Below the pieces are notes generated by a model. It was not told where the DNA came from and did no database searches. It was given only the letters and a program-made list of their open reading frames with translations. Below, one piece after another: positions 1-8,731 of a DNA stretch of 19,385 nucleotides. Both the position numbers and the translations under genes were made by a program. Within the stretch, counting starts at the first letter, position 1; each line of letters begins with the position of its first letter. The stretch is from the NCBI GenBank assembly GCA_036794395.1, contig DAIRGS010000126.1, positions 1-19,385 of the forward strand, read 5' to 3'. The DNA is from DASXMX01 sp036794395. GTDB taxonomy: Bacteria; Planctomycetota; Phycisphaerae; Tepidisphaerales; Tepidisphaeraceae.

Positions 1-42
1 CGGGTCAAGCTGAAGTCGGTCTACCCTAAAATCATTGTGTGA
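1..42 (+). CDS. Possible 3' end of a plus-strand gene (partial)
   Basis: Frame 1 is open from the first base of the window and ends at a TGA at 40-42, giving a 13-residue tail (RVKLKSVYPKIIV). Thirteen open codons are weak evidence. The placement is sensible, though: the stop falls 7 nt before the stop of the minus-strand gene at 50, as expected for two converging genes. Nothing can be said about function. Confidence 0.3.
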   Translation, partial: RVKLKSVYPKIIV

Positions 43-49
43 CAGAGCA

Positions 50-385
50 CTAGCCAGCCATGCTTAATTCCACCTCGAGCGCATCATCTGAAGCCCGCCC
101 AAGACTTGTGCTTCCCGCGCGCGCAGGCGCTTCATTAACGAAATAATCCCAAAGAATGTACGGATCCTGAATGTCCCGGCGATAAAACTCGGAACAATAC
201 CAGCGATTGAGCGTCCCCATCGCTTCCTCGTACCGATCCGCAAAATCCCTCGCGCCACCACTCTTGATGTAGTAAGTCAAGAGTAGTTCTTTATCTTCAA
301 TCGGCCGGCAATATGCCTCCGAACAGAACCATCGATTGACCACACCAAACGCCTCAGCCAATTGCAGCCGAACACGCAAGTTCAT
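50..385 (-). CDS. Small hypothetical protein with duplicated NRWxCSE motif
   Basis: A 111-residue protein of no family I recognise. It has an internal duplication: residues 11-41 and 54-84 align without gaps at an offset of 43, with about 15 identities in 31 positions. The shared core is N-R-W-(F/Y)-C-S-E-x-Y-x-R-x-I-x-D. Each copy is rich in aromatics and carries one conserved Cys (C21, C64); C26 lies in the first copy only. No signal peptide or membrane segment is visible, so it is probably cytosolic. The tail after residue 87 is low in complexity and may be disordered. The start is supported by GGAGG (396-400 on the complementary strand) 10 nt upstream of the ATG. It is divergent from the glycosyltransferase gene at 598. 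A metal-binding or protein-interaction repeat is possible, but this is only a guess. Confidence 0.75.
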   Translation of the reverse strand: MNLRVRLQLAEAFGVVNRWFCSEAYCRPIEDKELLLTYYIKSGGARDFADRYEEAMGTLNRWYCSEFYRRDIQDPYILWDYFVNEAPARAGSTSLGRASDDALEVELSMAG

Positions 386-499
386 TATGGGCCATCCTCC
401 GGCGGGAAATTCTAATAACCCGTCGGCGAAAGTAAAAGTGAATTCTGTGGCCTAATGTTGTTCAGCTCGCTGTTGTTCGATGCCAGTGATTAATTTATT

Positions 500-536
500 T
501 GGCCCGCGAACGCCCCATCATTAGAATCGCGGGCCA
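500..536. promoter_or_regulatory. Perfect 10-bp inverted repeat in a divergent intergenic region
   Basis: TGGCCCGCGA (500-509) and TCGCGGGCCA (527-536) are exact reverse complements, separated by 17 nt. The repeat lies between the divergent starts at 385 and 598, where a terminator is not expected. An operator for a dimeric regulator, or a structured leader of the plus-strand gene, fits better. No T-run follows on either strand. The rest of the 212-nt intergenic region shows no clear promoter pair. Confidence 0.45.
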
Positions 537-597
537 TGCTCGGGTGTGTTCTCATGGGCGGTGATCCTCATTATTTCTCCTGAATTAGGAGTGCCAA

Positions 598-1716
598 ATG
601 CAAGGGAAGTACCGTCTTTGGCCACGTTACGTCCTGGCAAAAGCGCATCGCACGTTGATCCATCGGCGAATTAAGAACCTGGTAAAGTGGCAGCCCCTGG
701 AAAGCCCCCAGGCCGGCTACTCGATCATCATCGGCTGCAACACGCCGCTCGCCGAAATGCTCGGCGCTAATCTGAAAATGCTCGAGCGCCAACGCCTGGA
801 TCATCTGGAACAAATCTTGATCGTGCTCGATCAGCCCAAAGACCAAATCCCGATTGCAATCGAACAGCAGCTTCGAGAGGCCTTTCCAAAGCTGCCGCTT
901 CAATTCATTTATTACACGGCCACGCAGTCAAATACCGCCCGCGTGGTATCGCAGCCCTGGGTTTACGCATGGCTCTCGTGGTGTCTCGGTATGGCGGCAG
1001 CGCGAACGCGACACTGTTTTCTTCATGATTTCGACGCGATGCTGATCAACCCAGAAATCATCGAAAGCCGTTATGCCCAGATCCGCGATTGTCAGGCGGA
1101 ATACTGCGGGGTGAAATATTACCTGGGCAACGGACTTCATCCCTCCGACGCTCTGGCCGTCACGTTCGAACTGATGTTCGACCTGGCTTTCGTGCGAAGC
1201 AGGTTTCATCCGATCGAGTTGGCCAATACCGTCAACATGTACAAAGGTCGCGGCGTCGATTTCGACACCATGCTCTATGCCCAGTCCAAAGATGGCAGGG
1301 CGGTCATGTCGGCGGTAACCGACGACGACATGGTCCATCCGCAGCAGGTGATCTGTCAGTTCACTTCCTTAACTCAAAGGAACATTCTTCCTCCGGGGAA
1401 CTGCAATCTGCTGATCGTCCCCTATTTTCTATTCCTGGCCGACAAGCCCGAGTTTCTGCGCAGCACTCGAACGGAACTAAGCCGGATCGCCACCGGCGAC
1501 AGCCCATTCGGAACGGGGATTCCCTTTTTTGGCCGCCGGCTCGATCTCTCCCAGTTCACGGCTACTCACATCGATTGGATTGCCAATCAGTCGTTTAGCC
1601 TGGAGCGCGCCGTAAACGGTTTTGTCCGACCAGAAGTTACCGACTTCTTTGCCGCGATCCGAGATGTCGTCGAAGACCATGCTCAGCCGGTCGAACATGA
1701 ATTAGTCCCAGCTTGA
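598..1716 (+). CDS. GT-A-like glycosyltransferase, family unassigned
   Basis: A 372-residue soluble protein with the layout of a GT-A fold glycosyltransferase. An N-terminal beta strand, SIIIGCNTP (42-50), is followed by another at ILIVLDQP (73-80). A DxD-type motif, HDFDAM (143-148), would bind the metal and the sugar nucleotide. The strand and DxD spacing and the flanking FLHDFDAMLINP context match GT-A enzymes; the exact CAZy family and the sugar donor cannot be read from the sequence. No signal peptide or clear transmembrane segment is present. AGGAG (587-591) lies 6 nt before the ATG and fixes the start. The gene stands alone: the minus-strand gene upstream is divergent, and an imperfect hairpin follows the stop. 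It could modify a surface polysaccharide or a lipid, which is inference. Confidence 0.65.
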   Translation: MQGKYRLWPRYVLAKAHRTLIHRRIKNLVKWQPLESPQAGYSIIIGCNTPLAEMLGANLKMLERQRLDHLEQILIVLDQPKDQIPIAIEQQLREAFPKLPLQFIYYTATQSNTARVVSQPWVYAWLSWCLGMAAARTRHCFLHDFDAMLINPEIIESRYAQIRDCQAEYCGVKYYLGNGLHPSDALAVTFELMFDLAFVRSRFHPIELANTVNMYKGRGVDFDTMLYAQSKDGRAVMSAVTDDDMVHPQQVICQFTSLTQRNILPPGNCNLLIVPYFLFLADKPEFLRSTRTELSRIATGDSPFGTGIPFFGRRLDLSQFTATHIDWIANQSFSLERAVNGFVRPEVTDFFAAIRDVVEDHAQPVEHELVPA

Positions 1717-1725
1717 TGGGCAAAT

Positions 1726-1762
1726 TTCGCGCGGCGCAACTTCGATCATCGTTGCCCGCGAA
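1726..1762 (+). terminator. Imperfect hairpin after the glycosyltransferase gene
   Basis: TTCGCG (1726-1731) pairs with CGCGAA (1757-1762), and GCAAC (1736-1740) pairs with GTTGC (1751-1755), around a 10-nt loop with a small internal bulge. It begins 10 nt after the stop at 1716. No U-tract follows, so an intrinsic terminator is only a possibility; an mRNA 3' end structure is the alternative. Confidence 0.35.
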
Positions 1763-1933
1763 GGACAAATGGCGTAACGGTTTCTGCGATCTGGTCATTT
1801 AAGGTCTCGACCGCATTTGACCCCCATTCATATTTTGTTCACGAGACGTCGAGTATAAATTGGTCCTTGCAGATTCGTGCGGCCGAATCGCTCATTGCCG
1901 ATTGCCGTCGCTCATCGCTTTTGGAGGAACCCC

Positions 1934-2985
1934 ATGTCCAGCCCACGCATGCTTCTCGCGGCTCTCCTTTTCCTTCCCGCATCTCTCGTCTCCGCCCAAC
2001 AATCCCCGTCGGACGGCCCATACAAACTTCTCAAAACCGAACGCGTTGGCGGGGCAGGTGGGTTCGACTATGTCCTGGCAGACTCGGCGGGCCGCCGCCT
2101 TTACATCCCGCGTTCGGGTGGCCGTGGCGCCGCGGCGCGTGTCACTGTGTTCGATCTCGATACCCTGAAATCGGTCGGTGAAGTTCCCGAGGCCATGGGC
2201 GTACACGGGACCGCTGTCGATCCGAAATCCGCGCACGGCTTCTCCAGTTCCAATCCCGTCCTGATGTTCGACACCAAAACGCTCAAGACGATCAAGTCGA
2301 AGGGGCGCCCGACGGCATTCTGTTCGACCCGGCTACCAGCCATGTTTTTGTGCTAAGCCACCGTGCCCCCAACGTTACCGTCCTCAATGCCGCCGATGGG
2401 GAGATCGTCGGTACGATCGATCTCGGCGGTGCTCCCGAGCAGGCGGCGACGGATGAAAATGGCCACATCTACATCGACATTGAAGACAAGAGCAACGTTG
2501 CCGTCGTCGATGCCAAGACGCTTAAAGTCACCGCTCACTACGATCTAAAAGGCAAGGGCGGCACGCCCGCCGGGCTGGCGCTGGATGCCAAAAATCACGT
2601 CCTGTTCGTCTGCTGCCGCAATCCCCAGGTTGCCGTGATCCTCAATGCCGAAGATGGCAAGGTGCTGGCCACGCTGCCCATTGGTAACGGCGTTGATGCC
2701 GCCGAGTTCAACCCCAAGACCATGGAAGCCTTCAGCTCCCATCGCGACGGCACCCTCACCGTCATCAAAGAAACCAGCCCTACCACTTTCGAAGTCGAGC
2801 AAACCGTCAAGACCATGCAGGGCGCAAAGACGTCCACGCTCGATCTCAAGACCGGTCAAATCTTTTTAATTGCCGCCCAAACCGCCCCCGCGCCCCAAGG
2901 GCAGGCTGACGCGCAGGGTGGCAGAAGAGGCCGTGGTGGCGCGACCGTTCCGGATTCGTTTTCAATCCTCGTTGTCGGCAAGTAA
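1934..2985 (+). pseudogene. Secreted YncE-family YVTN beta-propeller protein, frameshifted
   Basis: The start is the ATG at 1934, with GGAGG (1923-1927) 6 nt upstream. It opens with a Sec signal peptide (MLLAALLFLPASLVSA, then QQ). The body is a repeated propeller typical of YncE/YVTN proteins: repeats of 'V.V.D..TLK....', 'DPATSHVFVLSHR', 'VVDAKTLKV', 'VILNAEDGKVLATLPIG' and 'LDLKTGQIFLIAAQ'. The C-terminus ends in VPDSFSILVVGK after a Gly/Arg-rich linker. The frame switches near 2293-2302: the first half would read TIKSKGRP and stop at 2356, while the other frame continues VEGAPDGILFDPATSHVFVLS. Restoring one G at about 2296 (AAG-GTC-GAA) yields a single 350-residue protein. Such proteins are secreted or periplasmic; their ligand is usually unknown. 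It converges with the GH51 gene 28 nt downstream. An assembly or sequencing error is as likely as a true pseudogene. Confidence 0.8.
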
Positions 2986-3013
2986 GTCTGCGCGATATTG
3001 CGATCGTCTCAAC

Positions 3014-5497
3014 TCATTCAAACCGCAACACCGTAAAGGACCCCGGCGGAAAGGTATACGTTGCAGCCTTCTGCGCCGCGAAATCATGCTTCCATGTAAA
3101 ACTTCGGGGCTTCACTCGTTCCGGTGCCGCCGCTGTATTGGTCGCATCTAACGCAGCCGCCAACTCTTCAACCTGCGCCTGCGGTTTGCTCGCTGTGAAG
3201 CCGTCGAGTTGGATCTCGCACGTCCGAGGAACCGCCTCGAGATTTACTACACGCAGCACAACCGAGCGGCGGTCTTCGCGGGCACTTGCCGTCACATCCA
3301 GCTTTCCATCGGTTTTGGAGATGTTCGCCTCCAATCCACGCGGCTCATACGATCGCGAAATCATTTGCATCACATACCCCGGCGGCTGAAACCAAATCGA
3401 CGACGGATTCAAAAACAGCAATCCCTGATCCCATCCATTGTCGTTCTGGCCATCAACCTGTAACGCGTTGGCAGAGGTCACAACCGCAAGCCGTCCAGCC
3501 CGTTGCGCCGCGCCGATCGCCACGGCATTGGCCAGCGCCCGCCGGTGGGTGCGGTTATTTGCGTTCAATTCAAAAACAACCACTTTGTGTTTTGCATCGC
3601 CAGCCAATTTATCCAGCGCGTCAATGTACGTAGGCAGCGCCGCCACCGAAGTCGATGTGCCCGGCCCCTCGGTTCCCACATGGACGTCAAACCAAACTTC
3701 CCGCTTGTTCTCGCCGGCAAGCTCCAGAATCTTTTTGTGTGCCGCGAGACTGGTGATCCGGGAAGCAGCCCCTCTTAGATTCATCGGATCGGTGATCGGT
3801 CGTTCATACTGAAAATCACCCACGACCAGTATGACGTCAGGGTCTTTGGCCCACACCGCCTTGGCAATTGCCGCGAACTTCTGGAAGTAAGCTTCGTCCA
3901 CCCGCTCCTCGTTACCCAATTCGACAAATCGCAGCCCATAAGTATTCGGATGTCCACCTGCCACCCGCCTTCGGCCCCATTCACTCTCCGCAGGCCCATT
4001 CACATACTCAACGAAATCCGCCAAATCCTGCGGAGATTCATTTACGTTCAGATCCGGAATTCCCAAGAATCCGGCCGCCTCACATAGATCCAGAAAGTCG
4101 ACGATCCCCCACCCATTGCTCGAATACGGATACCACGTTCCCTTGTACGGCGGCCGATGGTCGCGCGGGCCGATCATCTTCTTCCAGCGGTACTCAGGGG
4201 CGTTTACCATCGATCCACCGTATCGCATCACGGTTACGCCTTGCGCCTTCAATCCTTCCACTACATCCTGGCGCAGCGGCAATTCCTTGAACCGCCCCCA
4301 CGCGCCCGGCTGAAGAAATGCATGGCCCACCACGATCGAGCCGGGCGAAGGCAGCATAATCGCAAATCGCCCTGACGCATCGGCAGCGGTTGGCGTTAGT
4401 GAGAAATCAAATCGTTGCCAGGCGTTGTTCCCTTCAACTGCAATCGCACGTTGGGCGTACCGCCGCGATCCATCTGCTTTCTCCAGGCACAAATTGACCG
4501 TCACAGGCTTTGCCGCGCGCATCCACACGTAACCCTCATAAGGCTTCCCTGCGACAAAATTCATTCCCTGCCGATTGAGGCCTCGATTCTCGATTCCCGC
4601 TTCGCCGCTTCCGTCGGTAAAGGAGATGCGCTGGCTTTGGCTCCCAACGAATGGCTGGTCTGATTCAATTCGCGCCGCAAGCGCTGCGGTTCCTGTCATT
4701 ACCGGTCGCCACATTCCAGTGACTTCAATCGCCGCTTTTGGCGATGCCTCAAACAAAAGCTCTTTACGATCTCCGCCTTCGCTCTGCGTCCACAGCTTTC
4801 GATATCGCGCCGGCCGCTGCCACTGCCTCACCCCCACGCTCCCTTGCCCCAGCGGCCTCGGATCCTCCGCTTGAATAACCCGCTTACCATCCACCGAAAC
4901 TTCAATCGTCCGCCCGCTCAGCTTCACTCTCAGCGCAATCCACCGATCCGGTCCAACCTCGCACGGCTCCTGCTTGATAAGCCTGAAATCATGATGATGC
5001 CGCCCAAGTAGGAGCATCTTTTTCGCCGCGTCAATCGAAACTTCATACCCATCAAAGTTATCCGCCCCCGGGCCCGCCCGGCTTGCCCGCACCACTAGCC
5101 CCGCATTCCCATCCGCCGTCCCCGGCAAGTAAACCTCCACTCCGGCCTCGCCATCGGCAAACGCCCCCGCATCGTTCAGCAGCTTCGGCCCATTTCCTCC
5201 ATCTCCCTCCAACGCCCCGTCGGTTCCTACCGTCCACCGCCCCTCAGTCGCAATCATTCCCTTCACTGGCTCCGCCCGCGCCGGCTCCTGAAAGCTTTCC
5301 CCAAAGATCATCTGGCTGTAGATTCCTCCATAGATCTCGTGATTCACATCCTCGATACATGAGCCGGTCAAAAACCGCCCAACCGGCATCCCCTTCTGCT
5401 GCACGTCAACCCGAATCGTGATGTCCTGTGCATGGCCCACAGTGACGCCCAGAAACAGGATGGCCATTAGCTGGATTCGAAGTGCCAAGGCGTTCAT
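3014..5497 (-). CDS. Secreted GH51-type alpha-L-arabinofuranosidase, multidomain
   Basis: An 827-residue exported enzyme that should release arabinofuranose from arabinan or arabinoxylan. The signal peptide covers residues 1-23 (GHA then QD). The family's N-terminal signature, CIEDVNHEIYGGIYSQMIFG, lies at 47-66. Next come a concanavalin/LamG-like insert (about 95-237), a jelly-roll carbohydrate-binding-like domain (about 253-395), the (beta/alpha)8 catalytic barrel (about 400-705) and a C-terminal beta domain (to 827). The proposed acid/base is E530 in ELGNE (526-530) and the nucleophile is E643 in VFELNANN; both are present, so the enzyme should be active. AGGAGG-type Shine-Dalgarno sequence (5503-5507) lies 5 nt before the ATG. 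It is divergent from the LEPR-XLL gene and converges with the YncE gene. No sugar transporter or other glycosidase lies nearby, so it is not part of a visible utilisation locus. Confidence 0.88.
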   Translation of the reverse strand: MNALALRIQLMAILFLGVTVGHAQDITIRVDVQQKGMPVGRFLTGSCIEDVNHEIYGGIYSQMIFGESFQEPARAEPVKGMIATEGRWTVGTDGALEGDGGNGPKLLNDAGAFADGEAGVEVYLPGTADGNAGLVVRASRAGPGADNFDGYEVSIDAAKKMLLLGRHHHDFRLIKQEPCEVGPDRWIALRVKLSGRTIEVSVDGKRVIQAEDPRPLGQGSVGVRQWQRPARYRKLWTQSEGGDRKELLFEASPKAAIEVTGMWRPVMTGTAALAARIESDQPFVGSQSQRISFTDGSGEAGIENRGLNRQGMNFVAGKPYEGYVWMRAAKPVTVNLCLEKADGSRRYAQRAIAVEGNNAWQRFDFSLTPTAADASGRFAIMLPSPGSIVVGHAFLQPGAWGRFKELPLRQDVVEGLKAQGVTVMRYGGSMVNAPEYRWKKMIGPRDHRPPYKGTWYPYSSNGWGIVDFLDLCEAAGFLGIPDLNVNESPQDLADFVEYVNGPAESEWGRRRVAGGHPNTYGLRFVELGNEERVDEAYFQKFAAIAKAVWAKDPDVILVVGDFQYERPITDPMNLRGAASRITSLAAHKKILELAGENKREVWFDVHVGTEGPGTSTSVAALPTYIDALDKLAGDAKHKVVVFELNANNRTHRRALANAVAIGAAQRAGRLAVVTSANALQVDGQNDNGWDQGLLFLNPSSIWFQPPGYVMQMISRSYEPRGLEANISKTDGKLDVTASAREDRRSVVLRVVNLEAVPRTCEIQLDGFTASKPQAQVEELAAALDATNTAAAPERVKPRSFTWKHDFAAQKAATYTFPPGSFTVLRFE

Positions 5498-5627
5498 TCA
5501 TACCTCCTGGTTGATTGCGCCGATCGCTCAGCCGTCGAAATTTCGTCCTGACTTCAATTCCGCCTCGCGTTAGACTTCCGGCTCGGAAGCCTCTGAGAGT
5601 GCATGTCCATTTCGCCACGGAACACCG

Positions 5628-6338
5628 ATGAATACAAGTCGATTCGTTGAGGGTCTTGAACTGCGGACCTTATTTTCAGCCGTTCCGGCAGACGCACAGC
5701 TCGTTTTTGCGACTCAGCCGCGAAATGCGACGACGGACGGGCGACCTCGCCAGGGCATCGTAGTGGCGCTGGTCAATTCCGATGGGAAGCTGATTCCCCA
5801 AAGCCCGCGCGGCAAAGTCGCCCTCAGCGTAGCAAGTGGCTCAAACGCTGGCGACGTCGTTGCATCGGCCCGGCTGATGGGCGGGAACGCCATATTCAGA
5901 GAACTCGGACTGCACACGGTGGACACATACACTGTGCGAGCGTCGCTGGGCAGCGTCATCTCGGGTCCGTCCGCGCCCTTCATGATTCTACCCGGCGTTG
6001 GCGCTGAAATGTCCGTCGTTGGATACGCCGAGGCGGCCTGGTCGGGAACTGCGAATTTCGTCGCGACGATTTACGACCGTTTCGGGAATATTGCCACCGA
6101 CGACATTTCGTATATTTCGCTGTGGCGCAATCATGACCGCCTTCTTGGAATTAACGCGATGGGCATGAATGTGGTGTACTCGAAACGAGGCACGTTTCTC
6201 GGAATCCGTTTTTCCAATGGCGTTGCGGATTTCAGTTGTCAAGCCAACGCCGGCCCGCGAACGGTCTCGGTGATATTTGCCGATAGCGATCGCCGGGTGA
6301 ATCATGTTCATTCGCTGAAATGGCTTGCGCATCTTTAG
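5628..6338 (+). CDS. LEPR-XLL tagged surface protein with two Ig-like domains
   Basis: A 236-residue protein starting with FVEGLELRTLFSA (residues 6-18), the planctomycete LEPR-XLL-type N-terminal tag thought to direct large exported proteins to the cell surface. The rest reads as two bacterial Ig-like domains: QLVFATQPRNATTDGRP (25-41) begins the first, and a second 'SGTANFVATIYDRFGN' unit (about 139-154) begins the next. Both have the V-D-x-x-G-N-like strand pattern of adhesin repeats. Most proteins with this tag are far longer, so this is a short member. No C-terminal anchor is visible. The Shine-Dalgarno sequence is weak (ACGGAA), but the tag sits where it should relative to the ATG, which supports the start. 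It is divergent from the GH51 gene across 130 nt. Adhesion or matrix function is inferred. Confidence 0.72.
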   Translation: MNTSRFVEGLELRTLFSAVPADAQLVFATQPRNATTDGRPRQGIVVALVNSDGKLIPQSPRGKVALSVASGSNAGDVVASARLMGGNAIFRELGLHTVDTYTVRASLGSVISGPSAPFMILPGVGAEMSVVGYAEAAWSGTANFVATIYDRFGNIATDDISYISLWRNHDRLLGINAMGMNVVYSKRGTFLGIRFSNGVADFSCQANAGPRTVSVIFADSDRRVNHVHSLKWLAHL

Positions 6339-6359
6339 GCCAGTCACTCAGCCGCGTAC

Positions 6360-7124
6360 TCACTTCGCGGTATATCCGCCGTCCATCATGATGATCGATC
6401 CGCTGAAAAAGCTGGCCAGGTCGCTTGCCATATACGTAAAGAACGCCGCCACTTCCTCCGGCGAAGCGATCCGGCCAATCGGATGGTTTTCCCGCAGCAT
6501 CTGCCAGTATCCCTCTGGATTCCCTGAAGCCGCGGCTGATTTGTGCACGATCGCCGTATCGACCGTTCCGCAGGCGATCGCGTTCACACGAATGCCATGA
6601 GGCGCGTATTCGATCGCCATCTGCCGCGTCATCTGGTGCATCGCCCCTTTAGACGGCCCATATGCTCCCTGGGTTGGAATACCCACCGCACCCGAGATCG
6701 AGCCCGTGTTTAGAATAACACCCGACCGCTGCCGCATCATCACCGGCACCACGTGTCGTGCCGCCCAATACGCGGCCTTCACGTTCGTATCCATCACCGC
6801 GTCCCATTCCTCGGGCGTATGCTCGTGGACCGCTTTAACAATGCTGATCCCCGCATTGTTCACCATGATATCGATGCGTCCGAAGGCCTCCATCGCCGCC
6901 CGCGTATACCGCTCGGCGGTGTCCCCTTCCCGTACATCCCCCGCAACATAAATAAGCCGCCCCGATGCCACCGCCCGCGCCAAAGCATCCGGAGCGGTTT
7001 GCGCGATATCGACAGCCACCACCCCCGCGGCCTGGGCCTCCAGAAACTTCAGTGCCGTCGCCAAGCCAATTCCAGAAGCCGCACCGGTAACCACGGCTGT
7101 TTTCCCAGTCAGTAGCACTTGCAT
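6360..7124 (-). CDS. SDR family NAD(P)-dependent oxidoreductase
   Basis: A classical short-chain dehydrogenase/reductase of 254 residues, about the usual length. The cofactor motif TGAASGIG is at 13-20, the acidic D39 at the end of strand 2 favours NAD over NADP, NNAG is at 89-92 and N114 is present. The catalytic S142, Y155 and K159 (YGPSK) complete the tetrad, so it should be active on a hydroxyl or ketone. The C-terminal IIMMDGGYTAK is typical. The ATG at 7124 is chosen because the fold starts right after it; a TTG at 7172 would add 16 unfamiliar residues, and neither has a good Shine-Dalgarno sequence. It is divergent from the P450 gene, sharing about 106 nt of upstream DNA. This suggests co-regulation and a shared substrate with the P450, though that is inference. 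Confidence 0.88.
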   Translation of the reverse strand: MQVLLTGKTAVVTGAASGIGLATALKFLEAQAAGVVAVDIAQTAPDALARAVASGRLIYVAGDVREGDTAERYTRAAMEAFGRIDIMVNNAGISIVKAVHEHTPEEWDAVMDTNVKAAYWAARHVVPVMMRQRSGVILNTGSISGAVGIPTQGAYGPSKGAMHQMTRQMAIEYAPHGIRVNAIACGTVDTAIVHKSAAASGNPEGYWQMLRENHPIGRIASPEEVAAFFTYMASDLASFFSGSIIMMDGGYTAK

Positions 7125-7230
7125 GCACGACTGGAATACCGCGCGCGAGCCACTGCGCCTATTACCGCGCAACTAGCGCCGTTGACGCCAGCGCGTTTGA
7201 CGGTCACCATTCCAGCATTAAGGGCTTGCG

Positions 7231-8628
7231 GTGCAAACGGCTGAAAAATCTACAAATTCACTCGCTGACGCGGTGAAACGCCGGGAATTTCCCGGCCCCC
7301 GCGGCCATTGGTTCAGCGGCTGCATCCGCCCCATGCGCAATGACCCCCTTGGGCTCTATACGCGCTTGCAAACCGAATATGGCGACTACGTGAAAATGTG
7401 TGTCGTCCCCAGCATCTACTGTTACATCCTCACCCACCCCGATGCCGTCGAGCACGTGCTTCTCAAGAACCATAAGAACTACCGGAAGCCCGACATCTTC
7501 TACAAAAGCATGGGTCTTCTCGTGGGCGATGGATTGTTCACCAACGAGGGCGAAGCCTGGAAAAAGCAACGCCGTCTCGCCCAGCCCGCGTTTCACAGTT
7601 CCTATCTCGCATTGCTGGCTCCTCACATGGTTGCCGGCGCCGAATCATTTGTAAATCAACACAAAGAACGAACCGGCCAACCCATCGACATGGTCGATGA
7701 GATGATGCGCCTCGGCCTGCGTATTGCCAGCACAACGCTGTTTAGCGCCGATATCTCCGCCGATGCCGATCGGATCGGCCGGGCGTTTAGAACCGCCTTC
7801 GCCCACGTCAGCTATCGCCTTAATTCGATGCAACTCATTCCCAACTGGATGCCGACGCCAAGAAACCTGATCTATGCCCGCGCCAAGCGACTATTGGATC
7901 GCGCGGTTCTTGACCTGATTGCCGCCCGCAGGCACGCCGCTCATAAGCCAAATGATTTGCTGAGCATGCTCATTGCGTCCCACGACGAGCAGACTGGCGA
8001 TGGAATGCCAACCAATCTGTTGATGGACGAGGTGCTCACACTCCTGACGGCCGGTCACGAAACCATGGGTGCTGCACTCTCGTGGACGTGGTATCTCCTG
8101 GCCAGCCATCCACAGTTGCAGGAATCGCTGTTCGACGAAATTCGCGGCCGTCTTCAGGGTGCCAGCCCCGCAGTGGAAGATCTCGAACATCTGCCTCTGG
8201 CCAACGCCGTCTTCGAAGAGTCGCTCCGGCTATATCCGCCCGGCTGGGGCGAGCTCCGCGAAACGATCGAACCTGACCAGATTGATGGATGCACCATACC
8301 CGCCAAATCGCTCGTGTTGCTTTGCCAGTGGGTCACTCACCGCCATCCCGGGTTCTGGCAAAACCCCAACCAGTTTTCGCCCGAGCGTTTTCTGAACCAA
8401 TCGTCACCATCGTCCGGTAGTCGTCATCGTTTCGCCTATTTTCCTTTCGGCGGGGGCCCACGCGTCTGCATCGGCACCCAGTTCGCTCTTATGGAAGGCC
8501 CGCTGGTCATCGCCACCATTTTACAGCGGTTTCGGGTGCGCCTGGCTTCGGATAGACTGGTCGTACCCGACGCGACCTTCGCGCTGCGGCCTAAAGGAGG
8601 ACTCAAGGTTGTGCTTGAGAAGAGATGA
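7231..8628 (+). CDS. Cytochrome P450 monooxygenase
   Basis: A 465-residue soluble P450 with all family landmarks. The C-helix is at WKKQRRLAQPAFH (110-122), the oxygen-activating I-helix motif AGHET at 274-278, ExxR at E330-R333, PERF at 384-387, and the heme loop FPFGGGPRVCIG at 404-415 with the axial Cys C413. The sequence resembles the bacterial P450s related to fatty-acid and terpenoid hydroxylases (HSSYLALL, LTAGHET, LYPPGW), but the CYP family and substrate cannot be assigned. There is no N-terminal membrane anchor and no fused reductase, and no ferredoxin gene is nearby, so electrons must come from elsewhere. The start is GTG, preceded by AAGGG with a 6-nt spacer. The methyltransferase gene follows after 103 nt on the same strand, probably co-transcribed. 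The two enzymes may hydroxylate and then methylate one product. Confidence 0.92.
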   Translation: MQTAEKSTNSLADAVKRREFPGPRGHWFSGCIRPMRNDPLGLYTRLQTEYGDYVKMCVVPSIYCYILTHPDAVEHVLLKNHKNYRKPDIFYKSMGLLVGDGLFTNEGEAWKKQRRLAQPAFHSSYLALLAPHMVAGAESFVNQHKERTGQPIDMVDEMMRLGLRIASTTLFSADISADADRIGRAFRTAFAHVSYRLNSMQLIPNWMPTPRNLIYARAKRLLDRAVLDLIAARRHAAHKPNDLLSMLIASHDEQTGDGMPTNLLMDEVLTLLTAGHETMGAALSWTWYLLASHPQLQESLFDEIRGRLQGASPAVEDLEHLPLANAVFEESLRLYPPGWGELRETIEPDQIDGCTIPAKSLVLLCQWVTHRHPGFWQNPNQFSPERFLNQSSPSSGSRHRFAYFPFGGGPRVCIGTQFALMEGPLVIATILQRFRVRLASDRLVVPDATFALRPKGGLKVVLEKR

Positions 8629-8731
8629 ATAAATCAGCGGCTCGTGCAGTCAGAAAGCACGCCGGCCATTCGAAGCCTGCTTTATCAGTTCACGTTAATT
8701 CTGATCGGAAACCCGCAGGCGAAGGACGAGG

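Noticed and set aside
1817..1859. TTGACC and TATAAA as a promoter upstream of the YncE gene
   Set aside because: The spacing of about 31 nt is far too long for a -35/-10 pair, and nearer -35 candidates are too close.
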